A stretch of DNA of 64,000 nt from Piezodorus guildinii (GCA_023052935.1 CM041298.1:24580192-24644191), one strand, 5' to 3'; counted from the stretch's first letter, positions 1 to 11,212 are shown. Made by a program: numbers and translations. Notes: generated from the letters alone by a model not told the origin.

Positions 1-45
1 ATGGACTTAAGATTGGAGTCTTAGAGTAAAATATTGGAAAAAAAT

Positions 46-410
46 CTGGTGCGGGCAACACACGACTTTCACTTACCTCCATTTTTAAAATCAATGAAAG
101 AATTTTCAGATACAGTTAGAGATAAAAATATGTGAAACTATTAAATAATTAATTATATTGAATTTATATAGAAACATGTGTTTTATTAAAAAATCTATTA
201 TATTAATATCTAAAATAATCAGTTAGTTTTATCTTCTTTTCATCACTCTCTATTAACTTCTAAAAGCTTGATTATAAGATAATTATTTTTCCTAAAATCT
301 TTAGCTTTCCAACGGTATATCATACATGTACATTACTGTTCTTATGTTCCAAACCAAAAATTGCATGAAAAAAAATATTTTTTTAGTTTTCTCCATTTGT
401 TGTTAATAAA
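46..410 (+). mobile_element. HINE family copy 1 (5' part, truncated)
   Basis: This copy starts at the family head TCTGGTGCGGGC and runs on through ACTTTCACTTACC, a body matched in many other copies of this window, and the 'ctttccaacggtatat' block. It stops near 410 and lacks the distal hairpin end. The family is non-coding. Its organisation (TC start, subterminal inverted repeat, hairpin at the other end) resembles Helentron-associated elements; that classification is inference. Copies at 53811 and 58704 align closely. Confidence 0.8.
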
Positions 411-527
411 AAGACTCATTTATTTGGGTACAGCATTCAAGCACAATATCACCACACACTATAACCTAAAAAATAGAAAATACCTGGCCCAAGATAAATC
501 CTGATAAAAAAAATAATAAAAAAAAGG

Positions 528-592
528 GGTAGCTCAGAGTGGTTAAAAGACCATCCATCATAAGGCTCAAAACCAGCTGTGACAGATTGATA
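528..592 (+). repeat. tRNA-like SINE head (degenerate)
   Basis: 'gtagctcagagtggtt' resembles a pol III A box, and 'ggctcaaaacc' about 35 bases later resembles a decayed B box. No SINE body follows, because the sequence runs into a TA microsatellite. It is probably the head of a tRNA-derived SINE different from SINE-A and SINE-B. Confidence 0.3.
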
Positions 593-598
593 TATACA

Positions 599-604
<6 letters not shown>

Positions 605-670
<66 letters not shown>
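605..670. repeat. (TA)n microsatellite
   Basis: About 65 bp of almost pure TA dinucleotides. It creates a spurious Tyr/Ile-rich frame on the minus strand that is not a gene. Confidence 0.95.
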
Positions 671-672
<2 letters not shown>

Positions 673-810
673 TATATATAGATATTCGTATATATAGATA
701 TATACGAACTTTATTAATATTATGTAAAATTTCAATCTAAAAAGTCTTAAAAGATATCTAAAAAGTTATTTTTTTTACTTATTTTATTTTATTTTAGTTT
801 TAGTTTTTAA

Positions 811-1290
811 AACAGATGTATTATTATTTTGAAAACATATGTATTTTTGTTTTTTATTTTAACTCTACTATATTGGAAAAGAAAAAAAACCAAAAAAAAA
901 TGTTAATTTATCTTTATCAATATACTAATTTATTTTTTATTTTATTTTTTTAACAGATGTATTATTATTTTAAAAACATTGTATTTTTTTTCCTTTCTTT
1001 TTTTTTTTATCACTACTATATTGAAGAAAAAAAAAAAAATTAATTTATCTTTATCTTTATCTCTATCGTATTTCTTTATTTTATCTTTTCAAACAGATGC
1101 ATCATTATTTTAAAATCATATGTATTTGCTTTTTGTTTATACAGTATTGTAGTATTGAAGAAAAAAATAAATAAATAAAGAACTGTAAATTTATCCTTAT
1201 CAATATATATTTTTTATTTATTATTTTTTTATTTATTCTTTTTTTAAATTATTTTAATTTTAAACAGATGTATTATTATTTCAAAAGCAT
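811..1290 (+). repeat. AT-rich minisatellite, about 3.3 units of 140-171 bp
   Basis: The phrase 'aacagatgYatYattattt' recurs at about 811, 952, 1092 and 1263. Each unit continues with 'catatgtattt', an A-rich tract after 'tactatattg', 'ttaatttatctttatc' and a TTTTA-rich tract. Units differ in poly-A and poly-T length and by scattered substitutions, so this is an old tandem array. Confidence 0.75.
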
Positions 1291-1293
1291 ATG

Positions 1294-1296
<3 letters not shown>

Positions 1297-1332
<36 letters not shown>
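1297..1332. repeat. (TA)n microsatellite
   Basis: TA dinucleotide run directly after the last minisatellite unit. Confidence 0.9.
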
Positions 1333-1337
<5 letters not shown>

Positions 1338-1445
1338 ACTTACAAAATGTATTGTGAATAGCCTAGCCAGGCTCTATTTGTAAGGGGAATACCCCCAAAG
1401 ACAAATAAAATATATTCTATTCTATATTATATATTCTATATACAT
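1333..1445 (+). mobile_element. LINE 3' end fragment with (TATTC)n-like tail
   Basis: A short 3' UTR-like stretch contains 'gggaataccccc' followed by AATAAA and a TATTCTATTCTA tail. The LINE-c 3' end (near 21195-21235) has a similar arrangement: a C/G-rich inverted phrase, an AATAAAA signal and TTCTATTCTA. It is probably a strongly 5'-truncated LINE of that group. Confidence 0.4.
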
Positions 1446-1479
1446 GCTATTCTATGTTGTCGATCAGCTCTGGTGTCTG

Positions 1480-1640
1480 GAGGTCCTTTTAGCTTGGAGG
1501 AGAGAGAATGGCGTTTGTTGAATTTGATCCTAGCTAAATCACTTTCCTGTACAAACATTGGTCTAGGAATATTATGGTACAACTACCTACTAAGTGGTTT
1601 CTGTAGTAACCAAGACCCTTTATGAGTTGTTGTTTTTTTT
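1480..1640 (+). repeat. Diverged SINE-B relic
   Basis: Phrases such as 'ttgatcctagctaaatcac', 'cattggtctaggaa' and 'ccaagacccttta' follow the order of the SINE-B body seen at 41735-42015. The match is weak and the tRNA-like head is absent. Confidence 0.35.
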
Positions 1641-2855
1641 TCATATCTGAAGAAAAAACTAAGGATGTCGATACCACATATGTGAATTTTTATGTAATTC
1701 GATTGGTTCAAACGATAGTTTAAAGTTTTTTATCAATGGAATGTACAAAAAAATGGCTTAAAATGCTGCCCGATGTGGATGAATCATTAATTCAGCAAGA
1801 TAAAGAAATTTAAAAATCTAAACTTTCCTCTTGAATTGCAATAAAATATTTTGAATAAAATTTTACATCCTTTTGTTTAAAAATAAATTTATATTTACAA
1901 TTAGGACACGTAGTTTTTGGTATCACCGTTTTAATAATAAACTTCATAAAATACTAAAAATAGACTTTTTTTCTTTTAAACCATTATAACAAATAAATTA
2001 AGTAAACAAATTCTTATCTCATCATATTTCAACTCAATACAAAGTATGGTAGCTACAGTCAGTTTCAGAAGTATTCGGAATTCAGTAACATTTCTATAAT
2101 TTACTATAGAATTTTAAAATAATTACATTATTTTTTAAAAGTGAATCTAAAACCTTTTAGGAGATTAATAGTTTCTAAGTTTTTGAAAAACCAAACAAAC
2201 TAAACCATTTCCCATAGCTCTGTGGGAAAAAGGATAATTTGTGGATTATAATTACAATCATAAAACTTGTAATACATGTAGGCTATAATACTTTGATAAT
2301 AATATTTTTCTTCTATAAAGAACCTGATAATTGATCAAGAAAATACAGTTTATAATTTGTTTATTTAATATTCGGAACATAAGTCTCTTGAAACAGATGA
2401 AATGAACGGTTTGTTTTTTTCTAGTAAGTAGATAAAAAAAAGTTTATCATTTAAAATCGAAAAAGCAAAACAAATTTCTATAGATCTTTTTGTGTCTAGC
2501 TGTTAGCTTTTTATATTTCATACCTATCTTCAAATGCCCTATTAAAGTAATGGAGGCAGACTGCTGAATATTTCATGTTTTTTTTTCTTTTAAACTATGT
2601 ATCTTGAAACTAATTAAGATCAAATTAGGATATGGAACGTTAAAGCAAACAATAGGTTTCCAATAAAAAAAAAACATTGTAAATGATCCTTAACAGTTTC
2701 ATAAAACAGCAAACATCCTAAGTCTAGAAATATAAAAGTATTTTTCAAGATTATAATAATCTTAATATTTAATTAGATTTAGAATAAGCAATAAACTTCA
2801 TAAACATTATATTTTTATAACATGCTAGCATATTCATAACATGCTAAACCCAATA
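1641..2855. other. No gene recognised
   Basis: AT-rich sequence with no long frame, no clear repeat family and no splice-bounded coding segment that I could support. Confidence 0.5.
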
Positions 2856-2989
2856 TACTATTGAAGTGGTCAGCAAACTTATCAGCCAAACAGACAAATG
2901 TGAACATTTTTTAAAAAAATTGGGAGCCAAATCTGCTTGTTAAATAAACTTTGATAACACTAAATAAGTATTAAACTAAATAAAACTAA

Positions 2990-3540
2990 ATTTCATACTT
3001 AATAAATATTTATTAATGGGAACATGAGCTTGCATCTTCTCAGAAAGTTTGAGTAAGTCAGGTTGTTGTTTTTAATTTTAGGCATGATCCTACGTTCTCA
3101 TCAATAAGACGACTTCTCAATTTACTCTTGATAATGTTTATGCTTGAAATAGATTGTTTGTATATATATATATGTAGAACTGAAAAGGGAAAGAACAGCA
3201 AATGTGAGCTTTATCAGCTGATCGTAAGAGTCAGGAATACTATTCCAAGCAATGAAAATGATCATGAACTAATGAATGTGAACTTCACATTTTTTCTTCT
3301 CCAATATTTCCAATTCAACACAAAGACATTACACATCTCCTTGTTTTTTAAATCCACCAATTGTATTTCAAAGCTACCTATGTTAATCAAAAAAGGAGTA
3401 AATTTCAACTCGGTTATCGTAGCAGTAAGAGGATTTTTGACAAATGCTAAAAATGCTCTGTTTTTAAATTCCTGAAACCTGCTGAGAAATGATTCCCTCA
3501 TATTTAAAATGTTGTTTATCAATAGAAGAATTATTTTCTT
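2990..3540 (-). pseudogene. hAT transposase C-terminal relic
   Basis: The minus strand reads FLSRFQEFKN..., then a segment ending SFEIQLVDLKN, which resembles the region of ZBED/GTF2IRD2-like hAT proteins just before the dimerisation domain. In another frame further downstream it reads IKSKLRSRLIDENVGSCLKL, matching the conserved 'KSKYRSRLTDEHL' block of the hAT C-terminal dimerisation domain. The two blocks are in different frames with stops between them. Only about the last 150 residues of a transposase that is usually 500-700 residues long can be followed. The family call is from recalled similarity and no search was run. Confidence 0.55.
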
Positions 3541-3666
3541 GGCGATGCTTCAGCAGGCTCGTAAAGTTACCTATCTATCTTTTAACTTAAATAAAAATTA
3601 TACATGTTCTCGGTTTATAGTAGAATTTTAATATATCAAAATAAGATTTAATTTTTTTCTATTACC

Positions 3667-4746
3667 TTTGACCGAGTCTGGCACCCGGGACTGCTGTACA
3701 AACTCCGTAAATTCCTCCATCCAACATACTTCCTCATCCTCCAGTCCTACCTCTCTGATAGAACCTTTAAAATCAACCACAATAGTTCCTATTCATCCAC
3801 TTTTACTTAGTCTGCTGATGTTCCTCAAGGCAGTATCCTAGGACCCATTCTCTACACAGTCTATACAGCTGATATCCCAACCCATCCTAACACATTCCTT
3901 TCTAACTATGCCGATGACACTTGCATGCTATCAGTTAATAACGATCCTAGTATTGCCTCTCAAAACCTCCAATCCCACATCAGAGACCTTGAGGTATGGT
4001 GTCAGAATTGGAGAATTAAAATCTCAATCTGAAAAAAACTCCAATAAATCCCACCAGATTACCTTTACCCTTCATCGTAAACCTATGACATCCTGCCCTA
4101 CAGTGTCCTTTAATGATATTCCGCTTGTCCCTGTTGAACAGATCCGTTATTTAGGCCTCCTGCTTGACAAAGGTCTTACATGGAATCCGCATACAAGACT
4201 GAAAAGACAAGAGACTGCTCGCCGATTTCGGTTACTTCAACATTTACTTGACAGACGCTCTAACCTTTCTCTTTACTACAAAAGACTAATTTACATGACA
4301 ATCATAAGGCCTATCTGGACTTACGGAGTTGAGTTTTGGGGCTCTACTAAACCATCAAACTCTTCCCGTATCCAATCCTTACAATTCAAAATCCTTCGCA
4401 AAATCCTTAACGCTCCTTACTTTGTCACCAACAAAATCATCCACAAAGACCTTAATGTTCCATATGTTGCTGATTGGCCTGTACCAGGTATGACTCCTTC
4501 CATGAAAAACTCCACTCCCACTCTAATCCACTAGTTTCAATCCTTGCTTCCACTTTAATTCCTGACAATCCGCCGAGGCGTCTGAAAAGAAGATGGCCGC
4601 GAGACCTTCTTGTGTAGATTCACTACTAGAGTGCTGCCAATGGGCAGTTTCTCTTCATGTTTTTTTTCACGTGTATTATCATTGTAGCCTATTTACTTGA
4701 TGTATGAACATACAGTTGTAAATTTCAATAAATGAATTTAAAAAAA
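3667..4746 (+). pseudogene. LINE-a: 5'-truncated Jockey-like reverse transcriptase
   Basis: From 3667 the plus strand reads FDRVWHPGLLYKLRKF, a stretch ending LSDRTF, then VPQGSILGPILY and NYADDT, which are reverse transcriptase motifs of a Jockey-type LINE. The YADD catalytic motif is intact. A stop (TAG) precedes 'SADVPQG', and a frameshift lies near 4030. Downstream, a 3908-4534 frame covers the C-terminal region, including RYLGLLLDKGLTW and an IRPIWTYGVEFWG segment. The 3' UTR ends near 4735 with AATAAATG and an A-rich tail. Flanks 'ttctattacc' (before 3667) and 'tttattacc' (4752-4760) look like an imperfect target duplication within the hAT element. The endonuclease and the first part of the reverse transcriptase are missing. 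Confidence 0.8.
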
Positions 4747-4888
4747 TTTTTTTTATTACCAAGTTTTTTTTTTTTTAAATGAAAATATTATTGCGCCTTC
4801 TGTAGATGTTTGTCCCAGAGCCGCTCTTAACGATCCAGAGAGCCATATGCCACTCTGGAGCCGCACTTTGCGAACTAATGTACTATTG

Positions 4889-5447
4889 GAATAAAAAAAT
4901 GCATTTGAAATATTGACTGTGTAAATTGCAACCAAGTCGAAGAAAGAAGAAAAACATTAATAAATCAAACAATATGTCTCTAATTGTAATGTGGTAAAGA
5001 ATGGAAATGCAAAATAGTTAATTATTTGCCTATATTAAACCCAAATATGCTCCTGATTAATCTGGATTGTTTTGTTGTTGTTTTTTAATTCAATACATCA
5101 CCCACCATATTAAAACAAATTGAGGCAAAGTAAAGTAAAATATGTAGTTGGTATTTAATTTGTAAATACTGAAAATTATCTATCTATTAAATTTTATTTA
5201 TTATCGTTATTTATTTATTAAATATTTTGATTACAAATTATATTTATCACCATAATAAATGAAATTTAGTAGATAGATAATGTTTAATTCAATTTTCAAT
5301 AAGTTTAAAGTGTGCCTGAACACTAATTATTTTATTTGCATCAGCAACAGTGTTATTTAATAGGTTCTAATCTTACAATTGATTAATATGATATAAATCA
5401 ACATTTTCTGTATGTTACCATAGACTTTTTTAATACTCTTGGTACAC
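4889..5447. other. No gene recognised
   Basis: AT-rich, with TTTATT/TTATTA low-complexity stretches. No supported coding or repeat feature. Confidence 0.5.
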
Positions 5448-7118
5448 CATAAAATGGGGTGAAAATGAACAGTGGTGTGAAAAGGAACTAAACTTCAATA
5501 TTATTTTTAAGTTGCCTGAAAGCCACTTACTTTACCGTATAGGAATTAATTTTGGGGTTATTGGCTGGCCACCCTGTAAATAATACAATTATATGGCTTT
5601 GTTCTGTTGATACTACTTTTGACTAATTAGTTCAACTCGTGAAAAATTGTACCAGTTTCTATGAAATTTTTCTTTTCCACAAACTTGACCTGTAAGTATG
5701 AACTGTTATCTATATACTTGCATAAATTTCCTTGCTCAATATAGTATTTGCAACAGTTTCTTGACAACAGATTTTTTAGATTATGGCATCCACATTTTCT
5801 GGAGTGTAGGGTAAATGGGAACACAGCTATAGTGGAATCAAGCTAAGTTATAGGTTTGCCCCAACCCGAGAGGATGCTTATTTCAGCCATAGTGAAGTTG
5901 TATTGAAGTTGGATGAGCGAATAGGATCTTCTAAATCTGCCAGATTCTTGGGGCCTCAAGATCTAAGAGCATACACCATTTACTGACATTTCTTCTTCTT
6001 CCTAGTGAAGCGTGATGCTTTAGAACTTTTTTAGAATATAAGAGACCTATTACTAGAATATAACTGAATAAAGTGACCTTTTTTAGAATATAAGTGGCCT
6101 AATTTCTATTTTTAAAAGATTTCTAATAAAAAAAGTAATTTATTAACAATTTTAAACTGTTCTCATTCACCCCACATGTTGTAACTGGAAACTCAACAAA
6201 ATTTTCAATGTCATTCCTATTCATCCCTACTACAGGGTGATTGGGAACAATAATATTTTTATTATTGTTTTCAAAAACACACAGTCAGTAAATATTTAAC
6301 AGAGGGGATGTGGACCTAAGATTTTATATATTGTTCAATAAATTGTGTTGGGATGAGTGACGTTAAAACAAAATAAAAGAAAGATGGGCTAACGTAGACT
6401 CGATCCCATTTTGAAAAGAGCTGGTCTTAAGTACATAACATTAAAATAAAAAAATTGGTAATATTAAATAAAAAGATAAAATTGAAAGGAAACAAAATAA
6501 ATAAAAGTTTAATAAAAAAAATGAGAAAATTTTACAGTAAAATAAAAATCATTTGATTTAAAAAAAAAATAAAAATATTCCTCGATTAACCAAACTGTAA
6601 AAAAATAAGTTTAAAAATTGGATTAGTGTGTTAGTACTTCTAAAAATGGTACAAAAAAAAATTAACAAATATGAGAAAAAAATTATCAAGGACAGTTAAC
6701 TGTCCATAAATTCTTCAGTTACGACGGGTAGGCGACTATGGAAGGATGGTGATCTTCAAGAAGACGAGACTAAGTCCTGATCAAAAAAATTGTTTGAAGG
6801 CGCCAATCGACAAAAGCGTGCTCTCGGCTTACTAGTGTGATCAGTACTGGCTTGAGGGGAAGGGGGGCACTCTTATCTGACTAATCCTAACTACACTATT
6901 GAATAGAAACACTAGAAGACGTAAACTAAAAAAAAATAAAAATATTTTCCTCATTCAAAAAAAAACTATTATTAAATTAATTTAATTTTTAAATTCCAAA
7001 CAAAATATAAAGGTAACAAAAAAATATATATATAATTATCAGGCTCAAACAAATTGAGATTAAAAATAAATTTGTTATATTGCTCAAGATACCATAGAGT
7101 GTTCCTATTCACCCCATT
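5448..7118. mobile_element. Candidate inverted-repeat element (unclassified)
   Basis: 'cataaaatggggtgaa' at 5448-5463 is matched in inverted orientation by 'ttcaccccattttatg' near 7103-7118, and similarity extends a further 8 or so bases. Inside, related phrases ('gggtaaatgggaac', 'gggtgattgggaac', 'cattcacccc') recur near 5810, 6170 and 6235. No transposase frame was found and I could not define a target duplication. A local short tandem of 'ttttttagaatataag' occurs at about 6028-6095. Confidence 0.3.
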
Positions 7119-7382
7119 TTATGATTATTTTATTGCAAGTAGTACAATTATGGATCACAGATTAACTAATTAAACTACATGTTTTCTACAAAGCCCTAAG
7201 TTAGGTTTTATTAGATATAGTTTAATGTATTTTCTTACAACTTACTTAAGGAAATTTAAGCATATCAGTCTAACCAGAGAGAAATGAATCGTTGTTTATT
7301 TGTTTAACAGATTTGTTTGATTTTACTTTTGCACCTAAGAATGACAATGTATGCCGTAGGTATTAAATTTTATTTCCTCAGT

Positions 7383-7672
7383 CTCTTTTCATACAAGAGC
7401 CTGGTGGTTAGTGTAACAACCTCCAATGCCCAAGGTCCCAAGTTCAAACCCGCAGGTGGCCCTAGGCTTTTTAAATGGGAGTAAAAAATCCTTAGTTATG
7501 CCGTCCTTCGGAGGGGAAGTTAAAAGTTGGTCCTGAGCATGTGCGATATCAAAAAATTGTTAAAAATCTCTATCCTAATTAAACCTGGATTGGCAAAATT
7601 TAGGACTTACACTGTAGCATTGTCCAATTAGCCACAGCAGCATAAAGGGACGTTAAATAAACAAACAAGTAG
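7383..7672 (+). repeat. SINE-A copy (tRNA-derived)
   Basis: The tRNA-like head has an A box ('gtggttagtgtaac') and a B-box-like 'aagttcaaaccc'. It is followed by a body with 'ccttagttatgccgtccttc', 'tgtgcgat', 'cctggattggcaaaattta' and 'gattagccacagcagcataaa' equivalents, then an AAATAAAC-rich tail. Two copies at 55.2-56.3 kb are the best preserved references for the family in this window. Confidence 0.85.
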
Positions 7673-7736
7673 AAAAAAAATTCTTAAATGAGCTGAACTT
7701 AGTTTATTTCTGAATCTTCCAGCATTTTTGATACAT

Positions 7737-7749
7737 ATCAAGTGGTTCA
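7737..7749 (+). repeat. Left target-site duplication of LINE-b
   Basis: The 13-mer atcaagtggttca here is repeated exactly at 10961-10973, bracketing LINE-b. Confidence 0.9.
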
Positions 7750-7962
7750 CCTCGCGCGGATCTCATTACCGCGTATGGGGAGCGTCCCACGGGTGGCGGA
7801 TGTGGGGATGGTCGGTGGAATTTCCTCGGAAGCTCCTCCCGGCTAAGTCCGATGGACTCGCTGACCAACAATGAGAGCGGCCCCCCAGGCTTGCTGGAGG
7901 GTGTGACGTAGGTTCGAACGCCCTACTCACATATTTTAGTTCACAAAATATCACCAAAAGTC

Positions 7963-8844
7963 ATGGATTCCTCTGAAGTAAAACGCTCATTATCCGGAGG
8001 TAAACTAGTCCCCCGTTCGGGTCTCCGGGTGGGGACTGCTTCAGGGGAATCATGGCGCAAGATGAAAATTAGAGATCTAACAATAGGGACGTGGAATGTT
8101 AGAAGTTTAAATACGGCAGGTGGGTTAAAGTCGGTCGCGAATGAAGTTAAGGGGTACCATTTAGATATCGTTGCATTACAAGAGGTTCGCTGGCCAGGGG
8201 AGGGTTCGTTAACAGAAGGAAAGTATACTATTTGGTACGGGGGGAGCGTTAATTATTGTCTAGGTACCGGATTTCTGATTAGGAATAGATTTCTTTCCGC
8301 TTTACGGGACGTACAGTTCTTTAGTGAAAGAATATCGGTTGCTATATTTCAAGGGCGGTGGTTTAAAATCGCGTTTATAAACATTCATTCTCCCACCGAA
8401 GACAGTGATGATGAAGTAAAATGCGAATTTTATGATAAACTAGAGTCGGTTTACGATAAGTTACCACGAAATTACATTAAGATAATACTAGGCGACGCGA
8501 ACGCAAAGGTTGGAAGGGAAGAAGTATATCGTCCTACAATAGGTAAAGAAAGTTTGCACGAATATAGTAATGATAATGGGACCCGACTAATAAACTTTGC
8601 CATTTCGAAAAACCTAGTAATCAAAAGTACTACATTTAAACATAAGGATATTCATAAGTATACGTGGACATCGCCGGATGGACAAACACGGAATCAAATC
8701 GATCATGTTTTAATACAAAACAGATGGCAAAGTAGCATAATTAACGTGAGATCGTATCGGGGTGCAGAATGCGAAACTTCGACAAAAACTAAATACAAAA
8801 AAAGAGAACACCGAACTATATTCGTCCCGAGAATTTTGATTTAG
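7963..8844 (+). pseudogene. LINE-b endonuclease domain (broken)
   Basis: This 293-residue frame begins at an ATG and carries the exonuclease-endonuclease-phosphatase fold motifs: [10 protein letters not shown] (about residue 40), the catalytic glutamate in [16 protein letters not shown], and the NQIDHVLI block near the end. The final SDH motif, which supplies the general-base Asp/His and normally follows 'RGAECET', is absent. The sequence jumps to [11 protein letters not shown] and then changes frame. The simplest reading is a small deletion between about 8770 and 8800 plus a frame change, which continues as [15 protein letters not shown] in the next frame. The encoded endonuclease would be inactive as it stands. 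Confidence 0.85.
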
Positions 8845-8849
8845 TTAAA

Positions 8850-10944
8850 TTGAACAACCTCGAAATTAGAAAACAATTCGCGATTGAAGTAAAAAATCGG
8901 TTCGAAGCTTTGGAATCTTCAGACGAGGAACACAAAGATGTAAACAAACTATGGGAAGGGATCAGGGATAATATTAAAGAGGTCGGTAATTTATGTCTTG
9001 GAAAAATTGAAAATAAAAAGAACAAACCTTGGTTCGACAGGGATTGTCAAAATATGTGCGAAAAAAGAAAAACCGCTAAACTGAATTCCTTAAATAATCC
9101 AAGCGATAATAATGTGGCTTATTTTCGGTTAGTAAAGAATGAAACTTCAAAACTCTTAAAAAATAAGAAAAGAGAGTATCTTAAAGGCAAAATAATAGAA
9201 ATAGAAAAACACAGAAACGAAAATGACGTAAGAGAGATGTACAAAGGTATAAACAAATCGCGTAAAAGATTTGAACCTCTATTGAATGCGATTAAAGATG
9301 CAAATAACAATATAATTGCGGATCCTTCTGAGATATTAAATAAATTTAAACAACACTTTGACGGCATCTTAAATACGGAAAATAATAATCAATCTCCTCT
9401 CTCTGAATATCAGAGCGCTGAACCATGGATAGACGCACCGAGTAAAGAGGAAGTCGAAATGGCGATAGGAAAATTAAAACGTTATAAGGCCGCAGGAAAT
9501 GATAATATCACGAGTGAATTAATCAAGACGTGTGGAGAAGCGGGCGTTTCCAAAATACATTTTTTAGTTAAAAAGATCTGGGAAACTGAAAAAATGCCCG
9601 AGGAATGGAAAGAATCAATGCTTATTCCGATTCACAAAAAGGACCGAGGTCGGATTGTAACAACTATCGTGGGATCTCTCTTCTCCCAGTATGCTATAAA
9701 ATATTCTCGTCAATTCTAACTAGTCGAATCACGGAATACGCTGAGGAAATTATCGGAGATTACCAATGTGGTTTTAGGCGGAATCGCTCGACTATTGACC
9801 AAATATTTTCCCTACGTCAAATATTAGAGAAAAATTGGAATACAACGGTGTAGTCCATCAACTTTATATCGATTTTAAAAAGGCTTATGATTCAATAGAC
9901 CGTCAGAAGCTATATAACATCATGATTGAACAGGGAATACCTAGAAAGTTAGTAAACCTAGTAGAGATGTGTTTGTCGGAAACATTCCATAAAGTTAGAA
10001 TCGGTCATAATTACTCCGAGAGATTTGAGGTGCGATCGGGTTTAAAACAGGGTGACTCCCTTTCACCTGTGTTATTTAATATAGCTTTAGAATATGTCAT
10101 AGAAAAGGTGATGTGTACCGAGAAAGGCTTAAATATGGGTGACAAGATTCCGGTTTTGGGGTATGCCGATGATCTGGTACTGCTAGGTGAAGACATGGAA
10201 ACCATACAACTAAATACAAGTGTGTTAATAAAAACCGGTAAAGAAATAGGACTCGAATTAAATACCGATAAAACGAAGTATATGATTAGTAGCAGAAACG
10301 GTGTCGATCTTGGAGATATTGATGTATCAGGTCATACTTTTGAACACGTAGAGAAATTCAAGTATTTAGGTTCAATTATAACTAGAAAAAATGAAATCCA
10401 GGAAGAAATAAAGTCCCGGTTAAAGGTGGGAAATGCGTGTTATTATTCAGTTGCTAAGTTACTTAGTTCGCGGCTTCTATCTAAAAACTTAAAGATTAGA
10501 ATTTATAAAACTATTATTCTTCCAACGGTTCTTTACGGATGTGAAACGTGGCCGCTTACTTTAAAGGATGAACAGCGGCTTAAGGTTTTCGAAAATAAAG
10601 TATTGCGTAAAATATTTGGTCCAAAGAGAGATGAGTCCACTGGGGAGTTTAGAAGGTTGCATAACGCGGAATTGCGGAACTTGCATCCTGTGAATATAAT
10701 TGAGCTGATTGCATCGCGGAGACTCAAATGGGCGAGTAAAGTTGTTGGGCTCGATGACGAACGGATTCCGAGAAAGTTGGTATTTGCTGATCCGACTGGT
10801 AGGCGTCCGAAAGGTAGACCGAAGCGGAGATGGGAGGATTGCGTTAAGGCTGATCTCGGGAGCTTGGGCTTGAATGGTGAGCATTGGACGAGTCTGTGTA
10901 GGCGGAATTTGGTGGTATCGGCATCGAACCTTCGGGTTCGCTAA
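8850..10944 (+). pseudogene. LINE-b reverse transcriptase region (three frame segments)
   Basis: The protein is readable in three consecutive frames. Segment one (8850 to about 9645) is the linker and finger region with KRYKAAGNDNITSEL. Segment two (about 9640 to 9830) has CNNYRGISLLPVCYK and YQCGFRRNRSTIDQ. Segment three (about 9830 to 10944) has YIDFKKAYDSID with the first catalytic Asp, LKQGDSLSPVLFN, the intact YADD at 10162-10173, YLGSIIT and a basic C-terminus with GRRPKGRPKRRWED ending at NLRVR. Breaks lie near 9645 and 9830. All polymerase motifs are intact although the frame is split. Endonuclease/reverse transcriptase ORFs of RTE-like elements usually run about 950-1000 residues, as this one would in total. 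Confidence 0.9.
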
Positions 10945-10960
10945 GCCTATTATTATTATT

Positions 10961-10973
10961 ATCAAGTGGTTCA
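10961..10973 (+). repeat. Right target-site duplication of LINE-b
   Basis: Exact repeat of 7737-7749 directly after the TTATTATT tail. Confidence 0.9.
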
Positions 10974-11212
10974 ACTCTTCCCCATCTTCTAAGAATACAT
11001 GTTTAAAGAAACACATGGTAAAAGAAGCCCAGAAAAAGTTTTTCAGCATGTCAATAAAAAAAATGGATTAATGTTTAAAACATTTTTTTTTAAAGAAGAT
11101 TGATGAATATGAGACATTTAAATTCATGTAGAATAAGAATCCAGTTAATGAATGATAATTTAAAATAGATAAAATCATTAGATTTTCTGATGTAAATATG
11201 GATTTAATATTA

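Larger units (their letters stand above)
2864..4880 (-). mobile_element. hAT-like DNA transposon relic with 8-bp target duplication
   Basis: The 8-mer TACTATTG lies immediately outside both ends (2856-2863 and 4881-4888), as expected for hAT insertion. The termini share a loose inverted GCAAA core: 'ggtcagcaaact' on the left and, read in reverse, 'agttcgcaaagt' on the right. A hAT-type transposase C-terminus is readable on the minus strand inside, and the right end carries 'gccgctctt...gagccgcac' phrases typical of such elements. A LINE-a copy sits within it at 3667-4746. The element is dead: no complete transposase frame remains. Confidence 0.55.
7750..10960 (+). mobile_element. LINE-b: full-length RTE-like non-LTR retrotransposon
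   Basis: The element is about 3.2 kb and bracketed by a perfect 13-bp target duplication. It has a GC-rich 5' UTR of about 210 bp (7750-7962), an endonuclease and reverse transcriptase coding region (7963-10944), and ends shortly after the stop codon in a short TAT/TTA repeat tail instead of poly-A. The architecture (one long ORF with apurinic-type endonuclease plus reverse transcriptase, a very short 3' UTR and a microsatellite-like tail) fits RTE-clade LINEs. Two 5'-truncated relatives are present at 43403-43967 and 51324-52067. The perfect target duplication argues for a young insertion, which contrasts with the three frame breaks inside the coding region. Confidence 0.85.

Noticed and set aside
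466..735. Minus-strand frame rich in Tyr and Ile
   Set aside because: It is the translation of a TA microsatellite.
2053..2400. 'acagtcagtttcagaagtattcgga' looks like a Tc1 terminal repeat
   Set aside because: No inverted partner and no transposase nearby; the second 'attcggaa' is in direct orientation.
3128..3475. 115-residue plus-strand frame
   Set aside because: Antisense to the hAT C-terminal relic, whose minus-strand motifs are recognisable.
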